NCBI RefSeq assembly: GCF_030269925.1 | Contig: NC_085127.1 | Span: 11,415,501-11,479,500, forward strand | Length of the DNA: 64,000 nucleotides | Source of the DNA: Bombyx mori | Lineage: Eukaryota > Arthropoda > Insecta > Lepidoptera > Bombycidae | Direction: 5' to 3' | Part shown: in pieces, positions 12,787 to 25,377 of the stretch | Layout: the number at the start of each line of letters is the position of its first letter | Numbering within the stretch: position 1 is the stretch's first letter | The notes under the pieces: model-generated | Database searches by the model: none | What the model was told of the DNA's origin: nothing | What the model saw: the letters and a program-made list of their open reading frames with translations, nothing else | Position numbers and translations under genes: made by a program

Positions 12787-12960
12787 GGATTTCTTATCTT
12801 TCGGGGGCCTTTTCAGCTTCACCAGGACAGGTGGGCGAGTACAGGCTCAACCAGGAGGGGTGAGATTTGCTAACAGCTCACGGAGCGCTTCCAAAGGAGA
12901 TCTAACAGCTCAAGGACAACGGCTTCGCGACTGCATAAGATTGGATTCCGAGTGACGAAG
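12787..12960 (-). mobile_element. Family-C retroposon, truncated
   Basis: Reverse-strand copy of the element that is complete at 40,130. It contains CACCAGGACAGGTGGGCGAG and the CTAACAGCTC...GGAGCGC segment, with several substitutions, and lacks the 5' half. Confidence 0.75.
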
Positions 12961-13481
12961 GAAGCGTTTAACAATCAACACGGCCACAATATATAGTATT
13001 TTCAATCAATAGCCTTGATTAACTGCATGTATGATTTGTGTAATTTACATATCTAACTGTCGTCATTAAAATTAGTGTAATGTGTTCGGGAGCAGGAAAT
13101 AATCCAAAATCAAGCCAGGTCCTGTTTTGAATAAATTTTAAGCAGAAATTCGTGACACATACCTCCTATTACCCAAGGTGAGACCGTGGCGAGGACTGGA
13201 TGTCATCAAAGTATATCAAACCAGTTGTGGTGAACGCAACCACCTCAGAGTACTGAAGCGAATACTTCTTTATATTAACTCTTACGATTCTCAATGAAGA
13301 TCGGGGATAGCAAAGACTTCGTCTCTATTCTGTGCTCTGGATTGTTTTAAATTAACGGGCAAACGATCATGCAACAGTGACGCATATCAATCGGAATATG
13401 TTGAATCGTATGTGTTGGAATTTCGATCCACTCGAACACTAGTACTCTACAGTAAACATAAACGAAAATAATAATTGATCA

Positions 13482-13731
13482 GTTTTTTTTTTTATTGCTT
13501 AGATGGGTGGACGAGCTCACAGCCCACCTGGTGTTAAGTGGTTACTGGAGCCCATAGACATCCATAACGTAAATGCGCCACCCACCTTGAGATATAAGTT
13601 TTAAGGTCTCAAGTATAGTTACAACGGCTGCCCCACCCTTCAAACCGAAACGCATTACTGCTTCACGGCAGAAATAGGCAGGGTGGTGGTACCCAACCGC
13701 GCGGACTCACAAGAGGTCCTACCACCAGTAA
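13482..13731 (-). mobile_element. Family-A retroposon, full length
   Basis: Complete reverse-orientation copy. The poly(T) at 13,482-13,493 is the A-tail, and the 5' end is AGGTCCTACCACCAGTA at about 13,731. Confidence 0.9.
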
Positions 13732-14392
13732 ATTTATAAATTCATTATAAATATTCAGTTATAAATATTCAGTATTATAAATAAGAACATAAAAATATCT
13801 GAACGTCTTCATTCATGTTGAGATCTGGAAGATTCTGGTCTCCAATGACAATGGAAAAGCCGTGTGAGCTCCTTTCCCGTCTCACTTAATGTATACAACA
13901 ATACAACTATATATTAAATTTAATACGACAAAATAACAACGTCAAGAACAAAAGATTGAGCTTCAAATTTTAAATGGCTCTTCGTTGTTATATTACTGGA
14001 CTAATCATAAAGGCCTTGGACACATGTTCACTTATGAATAACGATGGTTATTAACATTAATTAACTGTGCACGAAATGTGTAAGTCTGGATGCATGTTAT
14101 GTGATTCGAACCTAGCATAGAACAACTAATGCATTTGGTGAACGGAAGATTAAAGTTTTCATTGTATTTATTTATGAACTTTACAAAAAATCATAGAGTA
14201 ATAACCGGTAATATAGTACTGCAAGGAGGCATAATAATATAACATCCTATTGCCGTTAGGATGTAAAAGTAGGTGTTTCTTTGCTTCCTGTTTTTTTTTT
14301 CTTGTTTTAAAATTGGGACAGCGGTTATTCTTATAAACCCATGTCTCAAGTTCATTATGTTTCGTATGTGTGTGTGTTTTTTTTCTACCAAT

Positions 14393-14600
14393 CGTTGGTA
14401 GCCTAAGGGGCTATTCCAATTTGGCGCGGACCGGTAGGTGAGCTCACGGGCTTAACCTGAGAGCATTGCTAATACTAGCCCTAGCAAGAGCAGGGCTTCG
14501 CTGACTCTACTACCGGATCGGAATCGCGACCCACTGAGAAGATCCGGCGAGAAACTCAGTGGGTTCGTGTGTATGGGCTCTAAGTCCACCAGCCCAAATG
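14393..14600 (-). mobile_element. Family-B retroposon (Bm1-like?)
   Basis: Reverse-strand copy of the SINE that is complete at 39,533-39,819. It contains TAGGTGAGCTCACGGG, CCTAGCAAGAGCAGGGCTTC and GGCGAGAAACTCAGTGGG. The name Bm1 is a guess from memory. Confidence 0.8.
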
Positions 14601-16292
14601 CTAATAGAAGACTCCGATTAAAATTGCGAATCATTCATAAGCCTATTCCATTACTCACTCATACAGTATGTAAACACGAATTTCCAAGTTCAACCCTTGC
14701 TTCGAACACCCCATTGATCACGAAACTCATCAATAATAATTTGAGACTGATGTCCGGCAACTAATGAAATTGACTTTACATGTAGATAGTTTACAGGTGC
14801 ACAGAATATTAAACTTTAAATGATGATACATACGTTATTTAGTTTGTCAAGCCAATTATATCTATTATTTACATACATATATCGTTGATGATGTTGGAGT
14901 ACAATTGCTACGGCATGCGAAAAGAATAAAAAAAAGGGTGCGTGTACTTATGTACGCGCGTAAGAAATTATACTTTATTTTTATTAAATTTATTTCTTTT
15001 TTTTAATTGAAATTTTAATCAATTTGAAAAAAAATCGATTAAAAAACATCCTCAAACACGCATATCTTTTCCATCCCTTTTCTTGACATCGTATAAATTC
15101 GGTAATTCTCGGTACGGTTCGGAAAATTCACCTGCGGCTATATTCAGACTCGCCAAGTTACGTGGGTCGTATTGTAATGAGCGATTTAGTGGACAACTTC
15201 ATTTCTGTTAATCTTGTGTCACGGTGCGCGCGCATCGTAAAGTTTCACTCTCATCAATTTTTCATAACGCGCCTAAAGAAGTATAACTTCAAAAATTGTT
15301 CACTCCTTTTGAAATCGTTTTGTGACGGATTTGAGAAATCTCGAATTTTGAGCATATAATATTTAAATACTTAACTCCGTGCGCGTTTCGTTTCTCAGTA
15401 ACTTTGAAGTCGTCATCGTCGTCACCTAATGGGTTCCATTAGTTAATAGCAGATAAATAAAAATAACGGTAAATAAAAACTTACTCATCGTGATATTAGA
15501 TGTGGGAATTTTGTCATTTTGCAATTGACTTTCAGGTGATTAAACGTGTTTTCGATTACAACTGTGATTTGAAATCTACATAATTGTAAAGAGTTGTAAA
15601 TCCATTTGAACAGCAAGCGTTCGATTCATAATATCACTGTTATTATGATAAATGTATTGAATTTACACAAATTAATTGTTTCTTTCAATATTTATTTATT
15701 GGTGTTATTGTTAACAGAATAACAATGTCAAATTCGAATACAAAATTTAATAACACTAATAATTCCGGTATAGTTGATTCATTATTATTCTTCTAAAACA
15801 TTAAGCATTGTTGTTGTAGATATATAATCGTATATAATCGTATATCGTCTAATAACTATAATACGTAATTAAAGAAATCGATCATTCTAGAGACACATTA
15901 GAGCTTTTAAAAATATCACTGTTGATACTAAAAAATATAGCAGTGGATGGGTAATTGGATACAGTAGGATACAAGTAGGTATTACGACGTGATTCAAAAA
16001 ACGAAATAAAAATCGGCGTTTAATGTTATGGGTACCTACATATAGTTCCAAATTAGTACCTATATCGAAAATATAAATATGTTTTTTTTCCTAGATTTTG
16101 AACGTTTCTAAAGATATTAATTTTCCTAAAATTAGATACGTACATTAAGTACCCATTAGTGTTTCATTAACGTATTTTGTTGTTTGTTTAACGATATCGC
16201 GCATATTAATGATTATTATTATTATTGTTACCCACTATAGACTGAACAGGCTCTCACTCTTAATAAGCTTATAATAATTAAATTTTACTTAC
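14601..16292. other. AT-rich spacer
   Basis: Between about 14,930 and 15,430 is a more GC-rich patch containing GTGCGTGTACTTATGTACGC and, at its far side, a weakly inverted counterpart. This hints at a decayed repeat, but ends could not be defined. Confidence 0.4.
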
Positions 16293-16374
16293 AGCTGCTG
16301 GATACATGACATTCATTCAGGACACATTGGTAAATTATCCACGATTCCAGTTCAATCATAGTGGACGCGGTCAT
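16293..16374 (-). CDS. First coding exon of an unidentified minus-strand gene
   Basis: Minus-strand ATG at 16,374-16,372 opens 27 codons (MTASTMIELESWIIYQCVLN then ECHVSSS). The exon ends in phase 1 at 16,293, followed by a textbook donor GTAAGT (plus strand ACTTAC, 16,287-16,292). An in-frame TAG two codons upstream of the ATG argues that this is the true start. Balanced amino-acid composition and codon use differ from the random AT-rich ORFs around it. The following exons must lie to the left. I could not identify one before the window edge, so they may be short, distant or outside the window. Protein family not recognised. Confidence 0.55.
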
Positions 16375-16660
16375 TTTACACTAAATATTAATTAAAAACC
16401 AACAGTGCTCTTAAATTAGGTGTCTTGGATAATTACAGAAAATACTTGAGCTTTTTCACGTTCTATTTCGTAAAACCATGAGATTTTCATTCAATTTTTA
16501 TACAACACACACGCAACTGTCCGTACATGCGAGTCTCTGTTGATAAATAACACCCACACAGAAGGCTGTCACGAATTGAATGATTTGATTGGGTCTGGCC
16601 GCTGAGCGGTACCGGTGCGCCCTCACAAGCGGGAATCCGGATATGCGTCCCAATGTTGCA
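16375..16660 (-). promoter_or_regulatory. Putative 5' UTR and promoter of the minus-strand exon
   Basis: Immediately upstream (rightwards) of the ATG at 16,374. It holds a G+C-richer patch at about 16,590-16,655 in otherwise AT-rich DNA and no repeat. No clear TATA box or initiator was identified. Assignment rests on position only. Confidence 0.3.
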
Positions 16661-16858
16661 AGCTTCTATTTAAATTTTACCAAGCTAAAATTTAAATTAA
16701 ATTACAAAGAGGATGTTTACTTTTTCATATAGAAGTTCAATTCTGATAAATAATTTAATGTGGCAGTCTTATTTTTTACTGCTGACATTACATAGTGAAG
16801 CTGTGTGAAGCATAGTGTGTAATAAAAGTGAAACCCGCAAAATTATAATTTGCGTAAT

Positions 16859-17103
16859 TACTGGTGGTAGGACCTCTAGTGAGTCCACGCGGGTAGGTAC
16901 CACCGCCCTGCCTATTTCTGCCATGAAGCAGTAATGCGTTTCAGTTTGAAGGGTGGGGCAGCCGTTATAACTATACTGAGATCTTAGAACTTATATCTCA
17001 AGGTGGGTGGCGCATTTACGGTGTAGATGTCCATGGGCTCCAGAAACTACTTAACACCAGGTGGGCTGTGAGCTCGTCCACCCATCTGAGCAACAAAAAA
17101 AAA
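16859..17103 (+). mobile_element. Family-A retroposon, full length
   Basis: Complete plus-strand copy from ACTGGTGGTAGGACCTCTAG to the CCCATCTGAGCAAC tail with poly(A). Confidence 0.9.
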
Positions 17104-19377
17104 GTGATTCTGAACATTAACTAACTCATTCATAAAATAACTTGTGTCAACCTTGTTTACAAAGTAGGCGAACAATTTTAACAACTAAAAATGCTAATTA
17201 ACGTCATGATCGAATTCTACAGTTTTCGTTTTTTTTTTTCTTAAAATCCCTTAAGTTTGCTGGTGTTTTTTAATTCTTGAAACATTGATATAGACAAAGT
17301 GAAGTGGTATAGAGTTTTTTATACAAGTATCGAATAAAAAATAATTTATCATCTCAGGTGGCATCATTGATGTTATGTCTATGGGATACAAACCTCGTCG
17401 TGAGCCGAGGCCGAGAGCTTGTATGTCAATAATCCTCAAGTGAAATTATATGTTCAATATTTTAATACCTGGGTGTAATATAAATTTTGTCAATTTTCAT
17501 CAAGTTCCTAAGAGATTATCTCGTCAAACTCGTACTCTCTAACTTAAGAAGCAGAACGGATAAATGCACTGCCAAATATACTTTGATCAAACTTTCTACA
17601 CAAAGTCAGCTTAAGGTAATCAAAATTTCCTTCAGGATCGCCTGTTAATCGAGTACCGACTGAACTTCGACAAGTTTTGAACTTAGCGATAGATAACAGT
17701 TGGCTGTGCTCTTTATATTACAAAAGTCTAGGAAAAATTTACCAAACACGGGTACTTAAATAAATTACTTAAATTTTCTTTCAAGTGAATAAAATTCGTT
17801 TAACTGTATCATTGTACCTTTAAACTGACGTTCGATAGTTCACAACTATAAATTCATAACTCGAATCGATACCACCACCTAACCATAGATGAATAAAATG
17901 GTGCAGGGCTTCACTATCTTATACACACTTCAGAGCGTAGTAGTTGTCAAAGTCTGTTTTGTCTACAGTTTTAGTATACAAAGTACTTCAGTTATTAGTG
18001 GACAGTGAATTATTTGTAAATATTGTTCAATATAAATAACTCTGAACACTGTGTTAAAATATTGAATGTTAAGTTTTTAAGGCTTTTTTGTGTTTGTTGT
18101 ATCAAGTTATTCAAGAAAGCGACTATAGTTACTGAAAAGGTAATCTCTACTGTTTACGCTTGTACGCTTTTTATAAACACCTGTCGTGAAAATCAACATC
18201 AAACATATTATTCTCTCTGCCTAAATCAGTTAAGAATAAAAGATAGATGCTCGTAGCTTGTTATTTAGGTGCCGCGTGGTTTTTTTAATTTCGGAATATT
18301 TCGTGTTTTGATTTTATTCTGTAACTAGTAGTACTGCGCTATTTCGCCTAACCTTGAGTATAACGATGGAATGTCATCTTTTGATTTGGTATTACGTCCT
18401 TGCCTGCATACAAAGATAGAATTGTTCAATATTATAATTATTGATTTTAATATAACTTTTTCGAAATCAAACTACAAAATATATATTAAGTAGGGCTGTA
18501 ATTTATAATGCTTTTGAAATTTGATACACATGTGTTGGTTTATATTTACACAGCAATTAACACTTAAAAGTTATAACACCTTCCTCACTTGTTGTTATAT
18601 ATTGCTATATATCATTACAATAGGCACATTATATAAATTTCTATTTTTCTATTATTCAAATTTCTATTAGTTTGAGGTTTAAATCTTACTATCTTTCTAA
18701 TACTACATTTATACCTATGGTATAGCCAAACTTATAGTATTTTCTCTGTAAGGAAGATAATTCACAATAAATACATTGTGTTTTAATGCTATATAATTAT
18801 TTTAGTATAGTTGTAGTCAATTTTATCTTTAAACGGAAATATATTTTAACAAATCTAATATGATAAGACACTGTAATCAGCCAATGATACCGTGAGTCAT
18901 TTGTAAAAAAAACACAACAACCATTCAATATTGTGTGTGCACTGTATTATTGATCAAATTTATTTTAATTATAAAATGAAAAGTTTCATCTTTGTCTTGA
19001 ATTATGCTGAACTATAGCATGCTTTTTTTGTTTCAATTCTCAAAAGATATTAATCCTCTTATACTGAAAATGATTAATTTAATTTAAAGGTAAAAAGGTC
19101 AATTAAATTTTTGACAAATAAAGCATTGAGTGATGTTTCCCAACTTTATTATTTAGTTTAGTTATTTGTATATTAATTGATAAGTCAAATATTGTAAGTA
19201 TAATTGCAGGCAACATCATCACCATTAAAAAAACCATTACAATAAATATTAGAAAAAAATAAGAGAAAAAAATAATTTAAAATATCACTAAAACAATAAT
19301 AAATGTTCCTAATTACAATCTGTAACGTATGTAGTATGTTAATCTAAAACTTAATAAAGGGGCTCCTGCCCAGTATG
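17104..19377. other. AT-rich spacer
   Basis: ORFs at 17,251-17,439 (minus) and 18,023-18,256 (plus) have no recognisable features or splice context. No repeats recognised. Confidence 0.45.
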
Positions 19378-19690
19378 TATCTACAACTTATAATACATTA
19401 TATATATATAAAAATGAATTGTTCGTTAGTCTCGCTAAAACTCGAGAACGGCTGGACCAATTTGGCTAATTTTGGTCTTGAATTATTTGTGAAAGTCCAG
19501 GGAAGGTTTCAAAGATTTAGATAAATATGAAAATGCTCGGAATTAAATAAAAATAACAATTTTGTTTTCCCTTTGATGTGTCCCCCGTCGAATGAATTCC
19601 TTTTGTTTGTTTTAAGTTTATTTTATACAAAAGTTTTTGTCTTTTATTTATCGATTGAGGCACTACGGAGTCTGCCGGGTCAGCTATTTC
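19378..19690 (-). repeat. Dispersed lepidopteran repeat, family E
   Basis: Reverse orientation of the 3,996-4,193 repeat. Shared segments include CTCGAGAACGGCTGGACCAA at one side and GGCACTACGGAGTCTGCCGG at the other. This copy is longer by an internal AT-rich segment. Confidence 0.75.
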
Positions 19691-20118
19691 ATCATAAAAT
19701 TAACATACAAGCATGTTTGAATTTGAATTCTTAAATAATCTATTGGGCAGGCTTTATCCCATTATTATTTCAAATAAAATAATATTTTATAAACGTTGAA
19801 GCATCAGTGTAAGTATATAATATAAGATATATCAATTTCTCCTTTAAAAAAATCTGATGAATTGTGCACCTACAATTTTTTTTAATTAGCATCTTGTAGA
19901 ACTATATGAAGGGACAATATCATGTGATAATTTAAAGTACAAAATTCTAAATGATTTGGTCAATTACCACTCTCCTACTTATTGCTATCATGAAGAAATC
20001 ATAGCATTTCAGTTAGAAAGTTAGGATAGCCATGCTATTGAAAATTCATGAGACTGACTTCACATTGTTGTCACATTGTTGTAATCTAAATTACTTTAAA
20101 CAACTTCTTGAATAGCAT

Positions 20119-20258
20119 GTGGGTCTTGATGTAGTCCGCATAAGCATACCAACCCTACTTACTACCAAATATTATTAATACAAAAGTTGTGGGTCTTGAT
20201 CTAGTCCGTATGAGCATACCAACCCTACTTACTACCAAATATTATAAATACAAAAGTT
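20119..20258. repeat. Tandem duplication of a ~70-bp unit
   Basis: GTGGGTCTTGATGTAGTCCG and about 50 following bases are repeated immediately at 20,189 with only a few substitutions. Near-identity indicates a recent local duplication. Confidence 0.9.
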
Positions 20259-21734
20259 GAGGGTAGATCGAAATTTATTACACTAAGAATATGCAAAGAT
20301 GGATTTTGATGAAACTTCACAATATCATACTTTATACATTAGGATATCACATAGACTATAATATAGCATGATCAACATATCATAGATTGCTCATGAATAG
20401 ATCCAACAAATTGATGCTTTTCATATAATCAACAGTTGCAGAGATAACATATTAGTTAAGGTTAAAGTCTGGTACTGCTTATTTATTACTCCAATAATAT
20501 TAATATAATACTCCTACAGAAATTAATCAAAATGAAAGCAACATATGTTTTCATAAATTATATGGTTCCAATATTATGAACAGACACGGGAAGTTCAATG
20601 AAGCATTGCATTTTACAACTTTCTCTTTTTAATGTCAACGACTACTGCATGGTGTGAATAGAATATCATCGACAGACTTAATGGCACTTTCTGTTGAACA
20701 TAAATCAAGTTGTATATTAATTGAGCATTTCTGGTAGTGCAGATTATCATATTTTGTGTTGATGTGTAATAAACAAACAGAGGTAAACCATATTAACATT
20801 ACTTTTGATTCATGTTGTGATCATATTTGACTTAATTAGTGATAAAATAATTGAAGAAAATTCTTTTAATGAAAAGCTATTAAAGATTTTTTATAGCAGT
20901 TTATTAGGTATTTAAATTCTAGTCAGCGAAAATAAATGTGATTGATTGATTTTTAACTGATGATAACACGGGTCAACGCCAAATTTGACTGATTGCAAAA
21001 AAATAAAAATAATAGAATTTCGATATTTTAGATCGTAATTAGACGAAAAAAAATACATGGCATGAAACAGTTTGCTTTTGAACTTTAATAAATTGACCAC
21101 ATATGAAACATATAAATCAGCATCGTATTTACACTTTCGTGACATTTTAAGTTTTTCTGGGCTTGTACAAAACACCTGACCGTTGTTTATGACTCGAGTG
21201 CCATCTAGTGGCACTGTGTAAACGTAAACACCCCACTCTCATAGCGCGGCTTTTTTGAAAGTATTAAAATTAATTAATTTTTTTAAAAAAATTGAAAAAT
21301 GAGTATTATTACTATAACTATCACAAAAGCAAACTTTATACCAAAAAAAGATAATTTTCGTTTTTGTGAATAATTAACTGGGAAAACCTAGTAGAACAAA
21401 TAACGAATTTTTTTTTGTAGAATTGCGTAATCTTAGTACATTAAATTTTAAATGTTATATATTTTATGATAATTCTAAAACTTTAATAAATGTACATCTC
21501 TTTTGACGTTTCACGCCCAAAGTTAATCTGTCTCCGGCCATGGCGTCTAACGACCTAGACCCCGCGCACCCTTCCAATATAACAAGGTTAAGGGTCGAAA
21601 CGTTGCAGGTGCTCGGGGCGTAGCACTCCGTAAAGGTCATGTTGTTGACTATTAAATTTATTTAAAGGGTTTCCTTTAACGTAAATTGTCGTGAATAACA
21701 CTCTTTAAAATAATATAACTCTATTTTGTACTAT
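20259..21734. other. AT-rich spacer
   Basis: A minus-strand ORF at 20,912-21,214 begins, at an internal Met, MSRKCKYDADLYVSYVV. This faintly recalls the start of hAT-derived proteins, but it lacks zinc-finger Cys/His residues and a following domain. Confidence 0.4.
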
Positions 21735-21850
21735 ATGAATGGAAGGAGCTCACTGCCTGTCTCAGATATTAAATGGTTACCGCAAAGTACTTCACCACGT
21801 TAAAACCGCAATCCTTCTTGAGACTTGAGGTCTGTTGTAGTAATTGTATA
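21735..21850 (-). mobile_element. Old, decayed family-A copy
   Basis: GGAGCTCACTGCCTG, AAATGGTTACCGCAAAG and the CCTTCTTGAGACTTGAGGTCT region line up in order with the reverse of family A but with many changes. A smaller remnant of the same kind is at 22,862-22,925. Confidence 0.5.
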
Positions 21851-22050
21851 GTAATTAAGCAATTTCCAATTTTCATTCCAATTTCGATCGTGGAAGTCAT
21901 CATCATTCATGAACATGTATCAAGTACTTAATGTTTCAATATTAGTATCTGCCTACGGGATTTGAACGGTAGCACAGGCTTATCGCTCGATACGACTATT
22001 CCGGACGTCTTGCCCTTTAGGCTAAAACTTACGAGCGTGTTTTGATTTTT

Positions 22051-22320
22051 TCCTAAGCTGGTAGCCTTAAGAGGCTATGCCAACTTAACCTAACGAGTAG
22101 GTGAGCTCACGGCACTCAAACCTGAAAACGTTGCTAACACTAACCCTAGCAAGAGCAGCGCTTCGCAGAATCAACCACCGGATCGGACCCACTGAGAAGA
22201 TTCGGCGAGAAACTCAGTGGGCTGTGTCTGTGGGTTAATTTACTTGCCGAGCCCTTCTTCGCAAGCGGCGGGCTCGACGAGGATGTCAGTTCAGATCCGG
22301 CCAACGTGGCCGGATCATAC
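22051..22320 (-). mobile_element. Family-B retroposon
   Basis: Reverse copy. It contains TAGCCTTAAGAGGCTATGCC, AACCCTAGCAAGAGCAGCGC and GGCGAGAAACTCAGTGGG, then a segment with GGGCTCGACGAGGATGTCAG ending in the near-palindrome GATCCGGCCAACGTGGCCGG. Confidence 0.8.
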
Positions 22321-23067
22321 ATATTAATATATGGAATTAAATCGGTTTTTTCATATTTTGTAACATAAAGTACATACAGGTACTAATAATAATGAAATTA
22401 AAAAAATACGAAGGAACTGGATTAAAACGTCGAAATAAAAACCTCATGAAAGTATTTCTTACACTTAATACTTGTAAAAATTAGAAAACTAACTAACTTG
22501 TGAAACACGTTAAATTGTATACAGGCTAATTAAAATTTATCAAAACTTTCAGTCAGATAAACCATCGCCTTTGTGTATTTAAAGAAAGCAGGACACAAAA
22601 TCCCACAGATTATACAGATTAAATGACGTTTCATTAAATTTGGCGCCGAATCGCAAAATGGCTACGGCTGTCGCGTCGCAACCGTAAAAGGACAATGGTT
22701 ATAACTCGTCGTTCGTCGGTTATGAGTTCTCAAGGCGATCGCCATTCAAGCAGAGCACTGCTTACGTATCCGTATGACACAAACTATAAACTTGTTCATT
22801 ACGCAGAGAATATGAAGTACCATTACTATCTTGATATCGTATCGAGTGGAGGTTTTATTTTTGGATAAGTGGGTGAACGCACCGACGGCTTACCTGGCTC
22901 ATTGAAGCTATAAACATAACTTTTACTATACTGCATATTTGGTGCAGTCCTGTGGGATAGTATGCTCTCGGACATGTGTTGACCGTCATAGCGTTCAATA
23001 TGGTAATAAATTCGTACGTTTCATACAAATATAGGAACTACGATTTTCACAGAAACACACTCACGTT

Positions 23068-23425
23068 CTTACGGATCCATCAGATCCAATAACTTTTGCA
23101 TTAGACGCCTTCAGCTCTGACACTGGGAGCAGGTTTATGGACTCCGGTAACCGTACTCGTCGAATTCGACAAAGAGTTCGACGTGCAACATAACTGATGC
23201 ATCGGCTCGCTAAGTTTCTCGCCGGATCTTCTCAGCGGGTCGCGATTCCGATTCGGTAGTAGATTTATTCGCGAAGTAGCTGATCTTGAGTTGTTAGGCC
23301 TCCTTCGGAGGCGCTCGGGCAGCTGTTAGCAAATTCCACCCCTTCTGGCTGAGCCTTTGTGCCCACCTGTCCTGGTGAAACTGGAAAGGCCCCCGGGCCA
23401 CCAGTAATCCTTCAATCCAAAAAGA
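23068..23425 (+). mobile_element. Family-C retroposon
   Basis: Matches the element at 40,130-40,546 from ACGGATCCATCAGATCCAAT through AGCGGGTCGCGATTCCGATT and CACCTGTCCTGGTGAAACTG to CCAGTAATCCTTCAATCC. The ORF starting at 23,359 runs out of the element and is not supported. Confidence 0.8.
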
Positions 23426-24592
23426 AAAACAGCGTATCGACTAAGTGCCCACAACCCGTCTTGCTTATAGTAGGTACGTTGTTTGGAGCTTATATCGAAC
23501 AAAAATTTAGAATATTTGTTAGATTAACTAAGTCATTAGTCGAGTTATTGACCTCAGTGTCTTGGCCTTTCATCGTCGATTTGCGGAAGATTCTTCTTCC
23601 TGCTGCTAAACAATTCATTTTTCGGATACTTAAAAACGCAATGTGTAACCTTTTGTCTTTTTGTGTAGTTTGTTTTTTTCTCAGAATTTAACCTTATTTA
23701 CAGTTATTTATAGTTGCAAATCAGAGGTATTTACAAAAAAAACCTGATAATTTTGCTAGTGTTTATTTGTAGTCTATTCGAGTAGTACCAGACCAAATGT
23801 ATTGGAAGCCTTTTGAGGTAAATATTTGTGTTTAGAAGTTAATGATTACATTCTTAAACACTATCTCGCTACTCAGTCTGGACCTGGTGGAACCGTTGGT
23901 ATATAGATACTAATCTAAGTAATCTAAATAATAAATCAGATCTGAACAGATGTCTATTCTATTGATAGCGTGTGTTTGCCTACAGAAATCTTATCAAGCT
24001 GACTAATTATATTATTATTTTCATTTCTTCCTAATAATAAAGAGGCCATCGATTCTAGCGATTACCAATCAGTTTTTCTCAAACATTTATAGAGAACGCG
24101 GACTGTGTCCACGAATGTTCAATGTTCACGGCTGGCATCCCACGATGGAGGACCTTATAAATATTTACATTTATCTAAGTTACAGTCAATTAATTGTTAA
24201 AAGCTTAAAATTCGGTGATGGGTCCGACGCGGCGGAGATGGAGATTAGTATTGCGATTGCCAGAGCCTCTCGTGACATAAATGTCATTGTTTTGATGTAA
24301 AAAATATTTATTTGAATATCTATTAAGTGGTTCTAACAAAAACAGGCCGAATCCATTATGTATTCCGTAATTTCCGTTTTAAGACAAGCAAATAAAACCA
24401 TTTGAAGTTATTTGCTTACTCGTGAATCATAATACTGTTTCGAGACAGTCTCGTACTGTTTTTGTTATCGGATCGTGTGGAATGCGACATTGAGGTAAAT
24501 AATATGTTGATAATGTAACTCATAAAAACGCATACAAACAGATAAGGAGAGAACTCGTCGATATAATTAATAGAGTTGATGTGCATCAAAAT
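23426..24592. other. Unique-looking spacer
   Basis: A 61-codon plus-strand ORF at 24,115-24,300 has a normal-looking stretch (GDGSDAAEMEISIAIARAS), but no family is recognised and no splice site with matching phase was found. Confidence 0.35.
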
Positions 24593-24601
24593 ATGTATCT
24601 C

Positions 24602-24829
24602 GCCCGCTGATTTTCTCGCCGGATCTTCTCAGTGGGTCGCGATTCCGAACCGTTAGCAGATGTATTCGCAAAGCAGTTGCCCTTGAGCTGTTAGGACTCC
24701 TTCGAAGGCACTCGGGCAACTGTTAGTACCTCTCACCCCTCCTGGCTGAGACCGTGCTCGCCCACCTGTCCTGGTGAAACTGGAAAGGCCCTCAGGTCAC
24801 CAGTAATCCTTCCTTCGCAAAAACAACAA
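24602..24829 (+). mobile_element. Family-C retroposon, 5'-truncated, with target duplication
   Basis: Flanked by the 9-bp direct repeat ATGTATCTC (24,593-24,601 and 24,830-24,838). It starts in the middle of the family-C sequence and ends after CCAGTAATCCTTCCTTCGC with a short A-rich tail. 5' truncation plus target duplication is the mark of LINE-machinery retroposition. Confidence 0.9.
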
Positions 24830-25121
24830 TGTATCTCTTAAATGTATTATTTTCGAAGTATATTAGTAACACTTAAAATCGGTAGTGGTGAGGTTATAAC
24901 AACCAAACCGATGATAAATTAAGTCAAATAATCATAACATGAAACTTCCTAACATTAATTTGATCATATTTATAATATACATACTGTTTTTAAAAAAACC
25001 AATATCAACATTTTTATGCAAATATAATTTTCGCGGTCATAATACGATACTGCGTAAATTTGTGACATATTTTTAGTATTCTCGTCGGATTTTTGCGAGT
25101 TGTGAGCATCAACTAAAAACT

Positions 25122-25377
25122 TACTGGTAGTAGGACCTCTTGTGAGTCCGTGCAGGTAGGTACCACCACCCTGCCTATTTCTGTCGTGAAGCAGTAATGC
25201 GTTTCGGTTTGAAGGGTGGGACAGTCGTTGTAACTAACTATATTTGAGACCTTAGAACTTATATCGCAATTAAGTATTATAGCGCATTTAAGTCGTAGAT
25301 GTCTATGGGCTCCAGTAACCACTTAACACTAGGTGGGCTGCGAGCTCGTCCACCCATCTAAGCAATGAATTAAAAAA
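25122..25377 (+). mobile_element. Family-A retroposon, full length
   Basis: Complete plus-strand copy with slightly altered middle (TATATCGCAATTAAGTATTA) and a mixed A-rich tail. The minus-strand ORF 25,113-25,322 is its antisense shadow. Confidence 0.9.

Noticed and set aside
13150..13260. Minus-strand candidate exon with donor-like GTATGT (YSEVVAFTTTGLIYF frame)
   Set aside because: The frame closes with a stop before the donor, so it cannot be a coding exon joined to the 16,293 exon.
20912..21214. Minus-strand 100-codon ORF beginning near MSRKCKYDADLY, considered as a hAT-derived gene
   Set aside because: Only a faint resemblance at the N-terminus, no zinc finger or dimerisation motif, and AT-driven composition afterwards.
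22650..22760. CpG-rich patch with ATGGCTACGGCTGTCGCG as a possible first exon
   Set aside because: The frame stops after nine codons and the only donor-like site (GTAAAA) is weak.
24115..24300. Plus-strand 61-codon ORF as a small gene
   Set aside because: No recognisable domain, no splice or promoter context, and length expected by chance.
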